A stretch of 64,000 nt of DNA from an uncultured Alphaproteobacteria bacterium (GTDB taxonomy: Bacteria; Pseudomonadota; Alphaproteobacteria; HIMB59; GCA-002718135). This document shows, piece by piece, positions 46,201 to 56,176 of the stretch. The stretch covers positions 1 through 64,000 of the forward strand of contig CACMET010000006.1 of assembly GCA_902612825.1 (NCBI GenBank), read 5' to 3'. The notes under the pieces are model-generated. The model had not been told where the DNA came from. It worked only from the letters and a program-made list of their open reading frames with translations, and made no database searches. Position numbers and translations under genes: made by a program. Each line of letters begins with the position of its first letter. Positions within the stretch are counted from its first letter, which is position 1.

Positions 46201-46673
46201 ATCACTTTAAGGAGTTTAGTGATACATCAATTCTTTCAACAGAATTGTTTTTTTATGGCCCTCAACAAGATAAAGAATACACGATAGAAATTGATAAAGG
46301 AAAAAACCTTATCTTAAGATATTTAGCAAAAAGTGAAGTTAATAGTAATGGAAAGTGCTCTGTGTTTTTTGAAATTAACGGACAACCAAGAACAATAGAT
46401 ATAGAAAATAAAGAATTTTCAAAAAATATAACACAAAGAGCTAAAGCAGATGATAATAATTTGGATCATGTCGGATCTCCTTTGCCAGGCCAAGTTGCTA
46501 AAATATTTGTCCAACCAGGTAGTAAGGTAATTAAAGGTGATAAGTTACTAGTGATCGAGGCTATGAAAATGGAAACTACAATAAACGCTGATAAAAGTGG
46601 AACAATCAAATCAATTAATGTTGCATCTGGTGATAATGTGGAAACCAAAGACCTACTTGTTGAAATTAGCTAG
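43233..46673 (+). CDS. pyc: Pyruvate carboxylase
   Basis: Biotin enzyme making oxaloacetate from pyruvate and bicarbonate, refilling the TCA cycle. About 1146 residues in one chain. Biotin carboxylase domain 1-450 (KILAANRSEIAIRIFRAA, SWGGGGRGMRVV, EVNPRIQVEHTVTE), a linker, the carboxyltransferase domain about 530-800 (TLITDTTMRDAHQSLLATRMR, FRVFDSLN, HFHTHDTSG), the allosteric/PYC_OADA part, and a C-terminal biotinyl domain with the acceptor Lys in VIEAMKMETT. The ATG at 43233 is preferred; a TTG directly before it is also in frame. The stop lies within the 8-base overlap with the opposing lipoprotein gene. Confidence 0.98.
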   Translation: MKKIGKILAANRSEIAIRIFRAAEESGIKTAAIYSKEDRFAIHRFKTDESYLVGEGKGPIQAYLDIDSIIKIAKDAKVDAIHPGYGFLSESPELAEQCEKNDITFIGPSKEILKRFGNKTEAKKVAEEAKVGTVPSVLVTKENLKSVEKEVEKIGYPVIVKASWGGGGRGMRVVRSSNELIDQITTAQSESLKAFGKDEVFIEKFLEDAAHIEVQILGDKHGNIIHLFERDCSLQRRHQKIIERAPAHFLENKTREEICNAAIKIAKQVKYFGAGTVEFLFDKKSGEFYFIEVNPRIQVEHTVTEEVTGIDIVKAQIKIAEGEKIGSHPALPKQEDIYLNGFAIQCRVTTEDPLNNFMPDYGKIMTYRSAAGFGVRLDAANASSGSIITPYYDSLLVKVTTWAKHQDDCIKRMDRALREFRIRGVKTNLVFLESLINNKDFLEGNYNTNFVDTKKELYAYNPQKDRASKIVSYLGNIIVNGHNDVSGRVSSNSTVEVQIPISNTKSEKNNYVKDLQTLGPEKFAKKIKAIPYTLITDTTMRDAHQSLLATRMRTDDLINIAEYYSENLSNLFSLECWGGATFDTSMRFLKEDPWDRLARLNKRAPNLLKQMLFRGSNAVGYKNYPDNVVKHFIQQSAEAGIDVFRVFDSLNLIDNMRVAIDEVRNQNKICEGTICYTNDVTDPNEKKYTLKYYIDLVKDLEKAGAHIIAIKDMAGLAKPNAIKKLVNEIKQTTDLPIHFHTHDTSGTSSASVLAAIEEKVDIVDLAIDSMSGLTSQPALGSIVSIMKQNHQDPKLDEEAIRTLSLYWEQVRQNYHAFETDFKGGSSDVYLHQMPGGQFTNLKEQARSLGITTDKWGMVANKYAEVNQLFGDIVKVTPSSKIVGDMALYMIANDLSKEDVLDPKKEISFPASVIEFFKGDIGIPHGGFPKELQKKVLGDTKPLTKRPGEVLESVDLDKEAKNLEDEIGMKVNQTHLASYLMYPKVFKDYVDHFKEFSDTSILSTELFFYGPQQDKEYTIEIDKGKNLILRYLAKSEVNSNGKCSVFFEINGQPRTIDIENKEFSKNITQRAKADDNNLDHVGSPLPGQVAKIFVQPGSKVIKGDKLLVIEAMKMETTINADKSGTIKSINVASGDNVETKDLLVEIS

Positions 46674-47166
46674 TAAAGTCGTATTCTTTATAACATTCTT
46701 CTATCGAGTTCTTTGTATTTATAAGCTCTCCTAAAGAGTCTCGAAATTCAAAATATTCTACTCTCTTAATATTTGCGTTTATATTAAAGAAGATAAACAA
46801 CCTACATGAACTACTATCATATCGCATCATATGCACCGAGCCATCAGATCGTGCTAAATTAGGCTGCCCTAGTTTTTGTTTTATCTCAGCAAGTTGTTTT
46901 CCCAAGAAATTTACTTCTGCGATTTTTTGCTGCTCCTTAACTATAGTTTTTTCCTCTTCTTTTTCTTCAGTGATAATTTGTTGTTCTTCAACAATAGTTT
47001 TATCTTCAATAATTTCTGGCTCTTTTTTTGTAATAGTTTCCTCAACTTTGTCTTTTACAACCGCCCCAACTTTAACAACCTCTCTTCCAACCTCAATAGT
47101 CGTACAGCTAGATAAAAACACTAATGTTAAAAAATAAATTGATAACCGCATTGCTCTTAGTGGCAT
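46666..47166 (-). CDS. Lipoprotein with Lys/Glu repeat linker, unknown function
   Basis: 166 residues. LTLVFLSSC is a lipobox with Cys21. Then comes a charged, probably coiled segment with repeated units (KTIVEEQQ, KTIVKEQQ). A C-terminal domain starts near residue 92: LAEIKQKLGQPNLARSDGSVHMMRYDSSSCRLFIFF, resembling short alphaproteobacterial lipoproteins with a LxxxLGxPxxxRxxG...WxYxxxxC pattern (distantly SmpA/OmlA-like). Role unknown, perhaps outer-membrane assembly. Convergent with pyc. Its start is 20 bases from the divergent upp gene. Confidence 0.75.
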   Translation of the reverse strand: MPLRAMRLSIYFLTLVFLSSCTTIEVGREVVKVGAVVKDKVEETITKKEPEIIEDKTIVEEQQIITEEKEEEKTIVKEQQKIAEVNFLGKQLAEIKQKLGQPNLARSDGSVHMMRYDSSSCRLFIFFNINANIKRVEYFEFRDSLGELINTKNSIEECYKEYDFTS

Positions 47167-47186
47167 TTCTATATATGTAATCGCAT

Positions 47187-47807
47187 ATGATTACAGTAAT
47201 TAAATCACCATTCGTTCAATACAAACTAACAATTTTACGAAATAAAAAAACATCAAATACTGTTTTTAGACAAACTATGAATGAAATAAGCTACCTCATT
47301 GCTTCTGATGTTCTTAAATACGTTCCCTTTAAAAAACAAACAATTGAAACACCTCTAAAAAAAATGAGTGGTACAGTCTTGGGCCAACCCATAATTTTGG
47401 TCCCAATTTTACGTGCCGGTTTAGGGTTACTTGAGGGGTTTGCAAAATTTTTACCGGAAGCTGAAAAAGGTCACATAGGTTTATACCGCGACGAACAAAC
47501 TTATGAACCTGTAGAATACCTGTTTAAACTTCCAAGAGTTAAAAATAAAAAAGTGTTAATTCTAGATCCAATGTTGGCCACAGGTAATTCTTCAATTGCT
47601 GCAATCAATTTAATAAAAAACAAAGGCGTTAATATTAAAGATATATTTTTGGTGTCTTTGCTAGCTGCTCCTGAGGGTATTAAAAATATTCAAAAAAAGC
47701 AAAAAGGCATTCATATATTTACTTGCAACATTGATGCTAAATTGAATAAAAATAAGTTCATTGTACCGGGCTTAGGTGACGCAGGTGATAGGTATATGGG
47801 TACTTGA
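47187..47807 (+). CDS. upp: Uracil phosphoribosyltransferase
   Basis: Makes UMP from uracil and PRPP, pyrimidine salvage. 206 residues, standard. VQYKLTILRNKKTSNTVFRQTMNEIS is the family start, VPILRAGLGLLEGF the PPi loop, and VLILDPMLATGNSSIAAINLI the PRPP loop (normally DPMLATGGS; the second Gly is Asn here). The C-terminal VPGLGDAGDRYMGT is the uracil-recognition region. Just upstream of a BMP-type ABC transporter, which suggests that it phosphoribosylates imported or released uracil. Confidence 0.97.
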   Translation: MITVIKSPFVQYKLTILRNKKTSNTVFRQTMNEISYLIASDVLKYVPFKKQTIETPLKKMSGTVLGQPIILVPILRAGLGLLEGFAKFLPEAEKGHIGLYRDEQTYEPVEYLFKLPRVKNKKVLILDPMLATGNSSIAAINLIKNKGVNIKDIFLVSLLAAPEGIKNIQKKQKGIHIFTCNIDAKLNKNKFIVPGLGDAGDRYMGT

Positions 47808-47841
47808 AGTTATCCATAAAAAATCCTATTATTTTTCCATA

Positions 47842-47916
47842 ATCTCATTTTTTAATGCATTTTTTTATCAAGAAAATGTTATCAATGAGATATCTATAAT
47901 TCATATTTAAGGGGGA
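47842..47916 (+). promoter_or_regulatory. Likely promoter region of the BMP/ABC transporter operon
   Basis: A perfect TATAAT at 47895-47900 lies 30 bases before the ATG with a strong Shine-Dalgarno AAGGGGGA (47909-47916) between. No good -35 is visible at the normal distance. Inverted arms ATCTCATT (47842-47849) and AATGAGAT (47884-47891) frame the upstream stretch and could be an operator. Confidence 0.35.
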
Positions 47917-47924
47917 TTTTTAGT

Positions 47925-48902
47925 ATGAAGAAAATTTTAAGTATTTTTTCGGTTTCTTTCGCTCTTGTCTTCTCTTCAAGTGCGTTCGCAAACACAATAG
48001 GAGTTGTTTATGACTCTGGTGGAAAATTTGACAAATCATTTAACGAGTTAGCATTCAATACAGCTGAGAGAGTTGTTGATGAACTTGGCTGGGGTATGAT
48101 TGAGTTTGAATCTGCAAACGACAATCAGATCGAGCAGGGTATGCGTAAGATTGCTGATAGAGGAGCAACAATGATCGTAGGAATGGGATTTGCTCAAGCT
48201 GATGCAATTGCAGCAGTTTCAGCTGATTACCCAGATATAAAATTTGTTGCAGTTGATGTTTGTTGGTTAGACGATCCAAACAATAATATTTATCAAGCTT
48301 GTTATAAAGAGCATGAAGGTTCTTTCTTAGTTGGAATGATGGCTGCTATGGCTTCTAAAAGTGGAACAATAGGTTTCGTTGGTGGAATGGATATTCCTCT
48401 GATTAGAAAATTCCAAGGTGGTTATGAGCAAGGTGCACAATATGTAAACCCAGATATATCTGTAATAGCTAATATGACTGGAACTACAAACGAGGCATGG
48501 AATAACCCAACTAAAGGTGCCGAGCTTACAAAGGCCCAAATAGATGGTGGCGCTGATGTTGTTTATCAAGCTGCAGGTGGAACTGGAATTGGTGTTTTAC
48601 AGGCCGCTGCTGATGCTGGCATTATGGCTATTGGCGTTGACTCAAACCAAAACTGGATGCATCCAGGTACCATGCTTACTTCAATGTTGAAGAGATTAGA
48701 TCTAACAATTTTTGAACAAGCTAAAAATGTTGAATCAGGTAGATTTGAATCTGGCATAAACATTCTTGGTCTTTCAGAAGGAATGCTTGGGTATGCAACT
48801 GAAGATGGAATGGTGACATCTGAAATGGCTGCTGCCGCAGACGCTGCTGCTGCAGACATTGCGAGTGGTGCTCTAGTTGTTGCTGATTGGTCACAAGAGT
48901 AG
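47925..48902 (+). CDS. BMP-family ABC transporter substrate-binding protein (nucleoside type)
   Basis: 325 residues. Signal peptide MKKILSIFSVSFALVFSSSAFA is cleaved by signal peptidase I; there is no lipobox, unlike most PnrA/BmpA homologues of other phyla. The mature protein starts NTIGVVYDSGGKFDKSFNELAF, the purine-binding DxGxxxDKSFN motif of the family, and contains MIVGMGFAQADAI, DVCWLD, GMDIPLIRKFQGGYEQGA and GADVVYQAAGGTGIGVLQAA (ligand and hinge region). This fits uptake of purine nucleosides or related nucleobases. Less AT-rich than its neighbours, so likely strongly expressed. A large hairpin separates it from the ATPase gene. Confidence 0.93.
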   Translation: MKKILSIFSVSFALVFSSSAFANTIGVVYDSGGKFDKSFNELAFNTAERVVDELGWGMIEFESANDNQIEQGMRKIADRGATMIVGMGFAQADAIAAVSADYPDIKFVAVDVCWLDDPNNNIYQACYKEHEGSFLVGMMAAMASKSGTIGFVGGMDIPLIRKFQGGYEQGAQYVNPDISVIANMTGTTNEAWNNPTKGAELTKAQIDGGADVVYQAAGGTGIGVLQAAADAGIMAIGVDSNQNWMHPGTMLTSMLKRLDLTIFEQAKNVESGRFESGINILGLSEGMLGYATEDGMVTSEMAAAADAAAADIASGALVVADWSQE

Positions 48903-48920
48903 ATACTAAAATAAATATTT

Positions 48921-48959
48921 GGTGAGACCAAAGATTAATAAATAATTTATGGTCTCACC
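48921..48959 (+). promoter_or_regulatory. Hairpin between binding-protein gene and ABC ATPase gene
   Basis: Perfect 10-base arms GGTGAGACCA (48921-48930) and TGGTCTCACC (48950-48959) with a 19-base loop. The second arm includes the last two bases of the ATPase start codon (ATG 48949-48951) and codons 2-4. No T run follows, so it is not a standard terminator. It may stabilise the upstream message and slow translation of the ATPase. Confidence 0.7.
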
Positions 48960-50469
48960 TATCTTAGAATTAACGGATATAAATAAATCATTTGGTCATG
49001 TTCAGGCCAACAAAAATATTAATCTCAAAATAAATAAAGGAACAATTCACGGCATAATCGGCGAAAACGGAGCAGGTAAATCTACTTTGATGAGTATAGT
49101 CTTTGGTCTTTACCAAGCTAATTCGGGTTCAATTAAGATTAATGGAAAAGAAATTAATTTAAGGTCACCAAGAGATTCAATAATAAACGGCATTGGAATG
49201 GTTCACCAACATTTTATGTTGGTAGAAAATTTTACTGTACTTGAAAATATTATTCTTGGTTTTGAAGGCGAAACAGTATTTGGAGAAAAATTACAAAAGG
49301 CAAAAGAAGATTTAGAAAAATTATGTCAAACCTATAATTTTAATATTGATCTTGATGCTACTATTTCAGATTTATCTGTAGGTTTTCGTCAAAGAGTGGA
49401 AATATTAAAATCTTTATACAGAGGAGCAGAAATTTTAATTCTTGATGAGCCAACAGGAGTGCTTACACCTCAAGAAGTTGATGAATTATTTAAAATTCTT
49501 CGTTCATTAAAAGATGAAGGTAAAACTATAGTATTAATTACGCATAAATTGATTGAAATAATGGATTTAACAAGTGAAGTATCAGTGATGCGTCAAGGTG
49601 AAATGGTTGGACATACAAAAACTGAAGATACAAGTAAAGAACAACTAGCTGAGATGATGGTAGGAAGAAGCGTCTTACTTAGAGTTGATAAAAAAGAAAT
49701 AAAAAAAGGGGAGACAATATTTAAAGTTAATGATCTTTCAGTCAAAGACGATCTAGATGTAACGCGTGTAAAAGATGTGAACCTAGAAATATGTTCAGGA
49801 GAAATTCTGGGTATTGCTGGTGTAACTGGTAATGGACAAACTGAATTATTAGAAGCACTTTCTGGGATTAGAAAAGTAGAGTCAGGAAGTATTGAATTAT
49901 TTGGTGAAAAAATTTCTGATCAGAATAATTTCTTAAACCCAAGAATGCTTAAAGAAAAAGGTTTAGCACATGTACCTGAAGACAGGCAAAGAATGGGTTT
50001 AATAAGTGATTTCAAGGCTCATGAAAATTTAATTTTTGGTTATCATGATCAAGAACCATATTCAAAATCTGCAATTTTGAACAATAAAGAAATTAGTGAA
50101 TATTCAAATAAGGTTATGCAAGAATATGATGTTAGACCTAATTCTCCAAACTTAATAACATCTAATTTTTCAGGAGGTAATCAACAAAAAATTATTTTGA
50201 GTAGAGAGCTTAATGAAAATCCAAAAGTTCTTTTAGTGGGGCAGCCAACAAGAGGTGTAGATATTGGAGCAATCGAGTTTATTCATCAACGTCTTATTGA
50301 TATGAGAGATAAAGGTGCAGCAATACTATTAGCATCAGTTGAGTTAGATGAAATACTGTCCTTATCTGACAGAATAATCGTTATGTTTGATGGTAAAATT
50401 GTTGGAGAAAAGGAAAATAAAAATGTCACTGACCGTGAACTAGGATTACTTATGGCCGGTGTTGCGTAA
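48949..50469 (+). CDS. ABC transporter ATPase, two-domain, nucleoside type
   Basis: 506 residues with two ABC modules. First: Walker A GENGAGKST near residue 37, signature LSVGFRQRVEILK, Walker B ILILDEPTGVLTPQE. Second: GVTGNGQTELLEAL in place of a Walker A (lacking the GKS/T of a competent site), signature FSGGNQQKIILSRELN and PKVLLVGQPTRGVDIGA. This asymmetry is normal for RbsA/YufO-type importers. Partner of the BMP protein and two RbsC-type permeases. Start codon lies within the preceding hairpin. The permease ATG overlaps its stop by one base. Confidence 0.95.
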   Translation: MVSPILELTDINKSFGHVQANKNINLKINKGTIHGIIGENGAGKSTLMSIVFGLYQANSGSIKINGKEINLRSPRDSIINGIGMVHQHFMLVENFTVLENIILGFEGETVFGEKLQKAKEDLEKLCQTYNFNIDLDATISDLSVGFRQRVEILKSLYRGAEILILDEPTGVLTPQEVDELFKILRSLKDEGKTIVLITHKLIEIMDLTSEVSVMRQGEMVGHTKTEDTSKEQLAEMMVGRSVLLRVDKKEIKKGETIFKVNDLSVKDDLDVTRVKDVNLEICSGEILGIAGVTGNGQTELLEALSGIRKVESGSIELFGEKISDQNNFLNPRMLKEKGLAHVPEDRQRMGLISDFKAHENLIFGYHDQEPYSKSAILNNKEISEYSNKVMQEYDVRPNSPNLITSNFSGGNQQKIILSRELNENPKVLLVGQPTRGVDIGAIEFIHQRLIDMRDKGAAILLASVELDEILSLSDRIIVMFDGKIVGEKENKNVTDRELGLLMAGVA

Positions 50470-51590
50470 TGAGTAACATAGTAGTTGATAAATCCAAGGT
50501 ACCATGGTGGGTGTCTAACATAATCGTACCTTTAGTAAACTTAACATTAGCATTACTAGTATCAGGTCTGTTTATTTTTATAGCAGGTGAAAATCCAATA
50601 GAGGCTGTTAAGTTAATTATTTATGGATCATTTGGTTACATCCAAGGATTTGCTTATACACTTTATTACACAACAAATTTTATTTTTACTGGACTAGCTT
50701 TTGCTGTAGCTTTTCATTGCAGACTTTTTAATATTGGTGGGGAAGGACAAGCGTATATAGGTGGTCTTGGTGTTTTTTTAGTAGCAATAAATTTAAGTTT
50801 TCTTCCAATTCCAATTGTCTGGCTTTTATCAATTTGTGGAGCTTTCTTATTTGGAGCGGCTTGGGCTTACATACCAGCTTATCTTCAATCAAAAAGAGGA
50901 AGCCATGTTGTAATCACAACAATAATGTTTAATTTTATTGCTTCATCTTTAATGATTTTCTTACTTGTAGATGTAATTAGAGATACAAATCAAATGGCAC
51001 CACATACGGTGAAGCTACCAGAAGAAATCTGGTTACCAAGTTTTGAAGCATTCTCTGGAATTCTTGGTATCAAAATAAGATATTCACCACTTAACCTTAC
51101 TTTTTTATTAGCAATTGCATCATTATTCTTTGTTTGGTTTTTAGTTTGGAAAACTAAATGGGGTTATGAAATGCGAGCAGTAGGACACAATACTCAAGCA
51201 GCAATTTATGCAGGAATATCACCACATAAAAATATTATCATCGCGATGTGTATTTCTGGAGGTTTAGCAGGTCTACTTGGCGTTAATGAAATTCTAGGTG
51301 TAAGTCATAAAATTCAAGCAGGCTTTCCAGCAGGATATGGATTTACAGGAATTGCAGTTGCACTAATGGGCAGAAATCATCCGATTGGTATTTTACCAGC
51401 AGCTTTTTTATTTGGAATTTTATACCAAGGAGGTTCAGAAGTTACATTCGAAATGCCGAACATAACTAGATACATGTTTGTTGCTGTTCAAGGATTAATA
51501 ATATTATTTAGTGGTGCATTAGAAAATCTTTTTAGACCACAAATAGAAAGCTTTTTTGTTAGAAGACTTAATAGAGAGGTAAATGCGTAA
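50469..51590 (+). CDS. ABC transporter permease 1 (nucleoside type)
   Basis: 373 residues with about ten membrane helices of the BPD_transp_2 (RbsC/LivHM) class. KSKRGSHVVITTIMFNFIASSLM and GYEMRAVGHNTQAAIYAGISPHKNIIIAMCISGGLAGLLGVNEI are typical of the YufP/NupP half of BMP-dependent nucleoside importers. The N-terminal LVSGLFIFIAGENPIEAVKLIIYGSFG also matches. One-base junctions with the ATPase and with the second permease, so the four transporter genes form one operon. Confidence 0.94.
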   Translation: MSNIVVDKSKVPWWVSNIIVPLVNLTLALLVSGLFIFIAGENPIEAVKLIIYGSFGYIQGFAYTLYYTTNFIFTGLAFAVAFHCRLFNIGGEGQAYIGGLGVFLVAINLSFLPIPIVWLLSICGAFLFGAAWAYIPAYLQSKRGSHVVITTIMFNFIASSLMIFLLVDVIRDTNQMAPHTVKLPEEIWLPSFEAFSGILGIKIRYSPLNLTFLLAIASLFFVWFLVWKTKWGYEMRAVGHNTQAAIYAGISPHKNIIIAMCISGGLAGLLGVNEILGVSHKIQAGFPAGYGFTGIAVALMGRNHPIGILPAAFLFGILYQGGSEVTFEMPNITRYMFVAVQGLIILFSGALENLFRPQIESFFVRRLNREVNA

Positions 51591-52561
51591 TGGAATTTTT
51601 ATCTGATATTGCTTCTTTAATTAATTCTACTTTAAGAATATCTACACCTTTAGTTTTTGCAGCAATGGCTGGTATATTTGCCGAAAGATCTGGGGTAATA
51701 GATTTTAGTTTAGAAGGTAAAATGCTTATGGCAGCCTTTGTGGCAGCTGTTGGCTCATACTATTTAGGTAACCCGTGGTTAGGTTTATTATTAGCTATAA
51801 TTGTATGTGTGTGTTTATCAATGTTACATGGATTTGCCTCGGTAACCCACAAAGGCGATCAAGTAGTATCATGTGTTGCTATAAATATTTTAATTATTGG
51901 TTTAACAACTGCTTTAGCAGCTGCATGGTTTGGTCAAGCAGGTCTGACGCCAACATTAAATGAAGACCAGCGTTTTTTAGAAATTCATCTTCCTTTTGCT
52001 GACGCACTAAGAGACATTCCGGTTATTGGAACACTTTATAGTGATATATTGAGTGGTCATTATGTTTTTGTTTATTTAGCATATCTTTCTGTCCCACTAG
52101 TTTTTTGGATAGTATTTAAAACTAGTTTTGGTTTGCGTTTAAGAGCAGTCGGAGAAAATCCAAGTGCAGTAGATACTGCTGGAATCAATGTCTTTACTAT
52201 GAGATATAAAGCACTAGCAATCAATGGAGTGTTAATTGCTTTTGCGGGAGCTCATTTATCAACTGCCGTTAATGCAAATTTCTTTAGAGAAATGTCAGCG
52301 GGAAGAGGATACTTAGCTTTAGCAGCTATGATCTTTGGAAAATGGCACCCTAAAACAGCTTTAATTGCCTGTTTACTTTTTGGATTTACTGATGCTCTTC
52401 AAATAAGACTTCAAGGTGTTGAGCTACCAGCAATTGGCGAGATACCTGTTCAATTAATACAAGCACTTCCATACATACTGACAGTAGTATTGCTTGCTGG
52501 TTTTGTTGGAAAAGCAATTGCACCTAATGCTATCGGACAACCCTACATAAAAGAGAGATAA
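51590..52561 (+). CDS. ABC transporter permease 2 (nucleoside type)
   Basis: 323 residues, RbsC-like with about eight helices. IFAERSGVIDFSLEGKMLMAAFVAAVGSY is the conserved opening of YufQ/NupQ-type subunits, followed by FASVTHKGDQVVSCVAINILIIGLTTALAAAWFGQ and FGLRLRAVGENPSAVDTAGINVFTMRYKALAINGVLIAFAGAH. Pairs with permease 1 to make the channel. Last gene of the operon, 55 bases before the next gene. One-base overlap with the first permease. Confidence 0.95.
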   Translation: MEFLSDIASLINSTLRISTPLVFAAMAGIFAERSGVIDFSLEGKMLMAAFVAAVGSYYLGNPWLGLLLAIIVCVCLSMLHGFASVTHKGDQVVSCVAINILIIGLTTALAAAWFGQAGLTPTLNEDQRFLEIHLPFADALRDIPVIGTLYSDILSGHYVFVYLAYLSVPLVFWIVFKTSFGLRLRAVGENPSAVDTAGINVFTMRYKALAINGVLIAFAGAHLSTAVNANFFREMSAGRGYLALAAMIFGKWHPKTALIACLLFGFTDALQIRLQGVELPAIGEIPVQLIQALPYILTVVLLAGFVGKAIAPNAIGQPYIKER

Positions 52562-52616
52562 TTAAATATTTATTATAAAAAAATTCCTATATACTTTATT
52601 GATACTAGGAGAAAAT

Positions 52617-52937
52617 ATGTCAATACTAGAAAAATACATGAAGGTATTTAATGAAAAAGATGAAGCAGGAATGAACGAAATTATCCATGATGATTTCAAA
52701 TTTACAATGCATTCTAGTGGTAATGTTTTATCAAAGTCTGACGTTATAGGCTGGGCTATGAGTGATGACATTAATGATGATAAGTCTAGAATTGTATATG
52801 AGAATGACGAGATAGGGATTCATCACTCTTTTGTTACTTTTAAAGATGGCAATACCCAAGCTGTTATGGCGGTATACAAATATAAAGATGGCAAAATAAT
52901 TTCATTAGAAACTGGGGCAACCAATATGCCAAAATAA
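52617..52937 (+). CDS. NTF2/SnoaL-like small protein
   Basis: 106 residues, cystatin-NTF2 fold as judged by MSILEKYMKVFNEKDEAGMNEIIHDDFKFTMHSSG, the helical start of SnoaL-like proteins, and the strand pairs FVTFKDGNTQAVMAVYKYKDGKIISLE. The longer open frame begins at 52599, but AGGAG at 52607-52611 places the start at the ATG at 52617. No signal peptide. The substrate or role is unknown; the family includes isomerases, hydrolases and binding proteins. It stands alone with a bidirectional terminator behind it. Confidence 0.8.
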   Translation: MSILEKYMKVFNEKDEAGMNEIIHDDFKFTMHSSGNVLSKSDVIGWAMSDDINDDKSRIVYENDEIGIHHSFVTFKDGNTQAVMAVYKYKDGKIISLETGATNMPK

Positions 52938-52938
52938 A

Positions 52939-52965
52939 AAAAGTGGAACTCTAAGTTCCACTTTT
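52939..52965. terminator. Bidirectional intrinsic terminator
   Basis: Perfect 12-base arms AAAAGTGGAACT (52939-52950) and AGTTCCACTTTT (52954-52965) with a 3-base loop and A/T flanks on both sides. It sits between the convergent NTF2-like gene and katG and can serve both. Confidence 0.85.
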
Positions 52966-52984
52966 AAATTAATTTAAATTATTT

Positions 52985-55120
<2,136 letters not shown>

Positions 55121-55180
55121 TTAGAACCTCCGTTATTTAATACTAATATATAAAGAATTTAAATTAAAGAAAAGTGAAAA

Positions 55181-55585
55181 CTATAACTCAATTTTAAAAT
55201 TTTTAGGTCTCCACGTCGCAGGCGCAAGTTCAAAATCATCAAAATCAAAAGCAGGTGCGACAGTGCATCCAATTAAACTGAAAGCACCAGAAGATCTCAT
55301 CGCAAACCATGTGTTTGCTGTTACGGTGTAAATATAATTATGATCTGACCCTAAAGAAAAAACTTCATAATTAATTCCGTCATTCGATGTGAAAACTTCA
55401 AGAGGATCTCCTGAATAAAAATGTAATATTTCATTTTTAGTTAATCGATGCCAATGTGATTTTTCGCTCTTTTTTAATAGGTAATAAATTTGACTAACAT
55501 TATCATTCTTAAAATTTTCAACATAATGCCCTCCTTCAGGATGACTAATCATATTGAGTTTTTTAATTAAATTATCCGCTTCCAC
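55181..55585 (-). CDS. Cupin protein of the DUF985 type
   Basis: 134 residues. LIKKLNMISHPEGGHYVENF is the diagnostic start of DUF985/cupin_5 proteins, followed by SQIYYLLKKSEKSHWHRLTKNEILHFYSGDPLEVF with the cupin metal-binding His cluster (HWHR..E..H), and the final PAFDFDDFELAP. The family is a small barrel of unknown or sugar-epimerase-like role. Its start directly abuts the ribA stop (no gap), so it is co-translated with ribA. Confidence 0.92.
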   Translation of the reverse strand: MEADNLIKKLNMISHPEGGHYVENFKNDNVSQIYYLLKKSEKSHWHRLTKNEILHFYSGDPLEVFTSNDGINYEVFSLGSDHNYIYTVTANTWFAMRSSGAFSLIGCTVAPAFDFDDFELAPATWRPKNFKIEL

Positions 55586-56176
55586 TTAGATTAAATGACC
55601 AAGTTTACTTTTCTTAGTTGAGATATATTTTTCATTATACTTATTGGTATCTGACAAAATAGGAACTCTTTGATTTACTTTGATACCCATATCTTCAAGC
55701 GCTTTTATTTTTTTTGGATTATTTGTCATCAAATCTAATTCTTTGATTGCTAAATATTTTACCATTCCAGCTATATTTTCATATGTTCTTTCATCATCTT
55801 TGAAACCTAGTTGATGGTTAGCCTCAACAGTATCTAATCCCTTGTCTTGTAAACTATATGCTTTAATTTTATTTGAAAGACCAATGCCTCTCCCTTCTTG
55901 TTGAAGATAGAAAATAACCCCTCTTCCAATCTGAGCAATTTGTTTTAATGACTCAGTTAGTTGGAATCTACAATCACATCTCATACTAAAAAAAGATTCG
56001 CCTGTAATACATTGCGAATGAATTCTTGATAAAACTGGTTCATCGATAAGCAAGTCACCCATACATATTGCTAAATGATCTTTAAATTCATTTTCATCTG
56101 TAAAGGCATGTACAGTGAACTCTCCAATATCTGTTGGAAGTTTGCTAGTTTCAATAAACTTTAATTTGTCTGACAT
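55586..56176 (-). CDS. ribA: GTP cyclohydrolase II
   Basis: First step of riboflavin synthesis from GTP. 196 residues: the stand-alone form, without the RibB domain. Seen: DEPVLSRIHSQCITGESFFSMRCDCRFQLTESL with the three zinc Cys, GRGVIFYLQQEGRGIGLSNKIKAY with the catalytic QEGRGIGL motif, DTVEANHQLGF and the end LMTNNPKKIKALEDMGI. Overlaps hisI by one base at its start and abuts the cupin gene at its end. RibB and the other rib genes are not in the window. Confidence 0.97.
   Translation of the reverse strand: MSDKLKFIETSKLPTDIGEFTVHAFTDENEFKDHLAICMGDLLIDEPVLSRIHSQCITGESFFSMRCDCRFQLTESLKQIAQIGRGVIFYLQQEGRGIGLSNKIKAYSLQDKGLDTVEANHQLGFKDDERTYENIAGMVKYLAIKELDLMTNNPKKIKALEDMGIKVNQRVPILSDTNKYNEKYISTKKSKLGHLI

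Noticed and set aside
47810-47818. TTATCCATA as a DnaA box
   Set aside because: A single 8/9 match in an AT-rich genome without others nearby; more likely chance, and its gap fits the promoter of the transporter.
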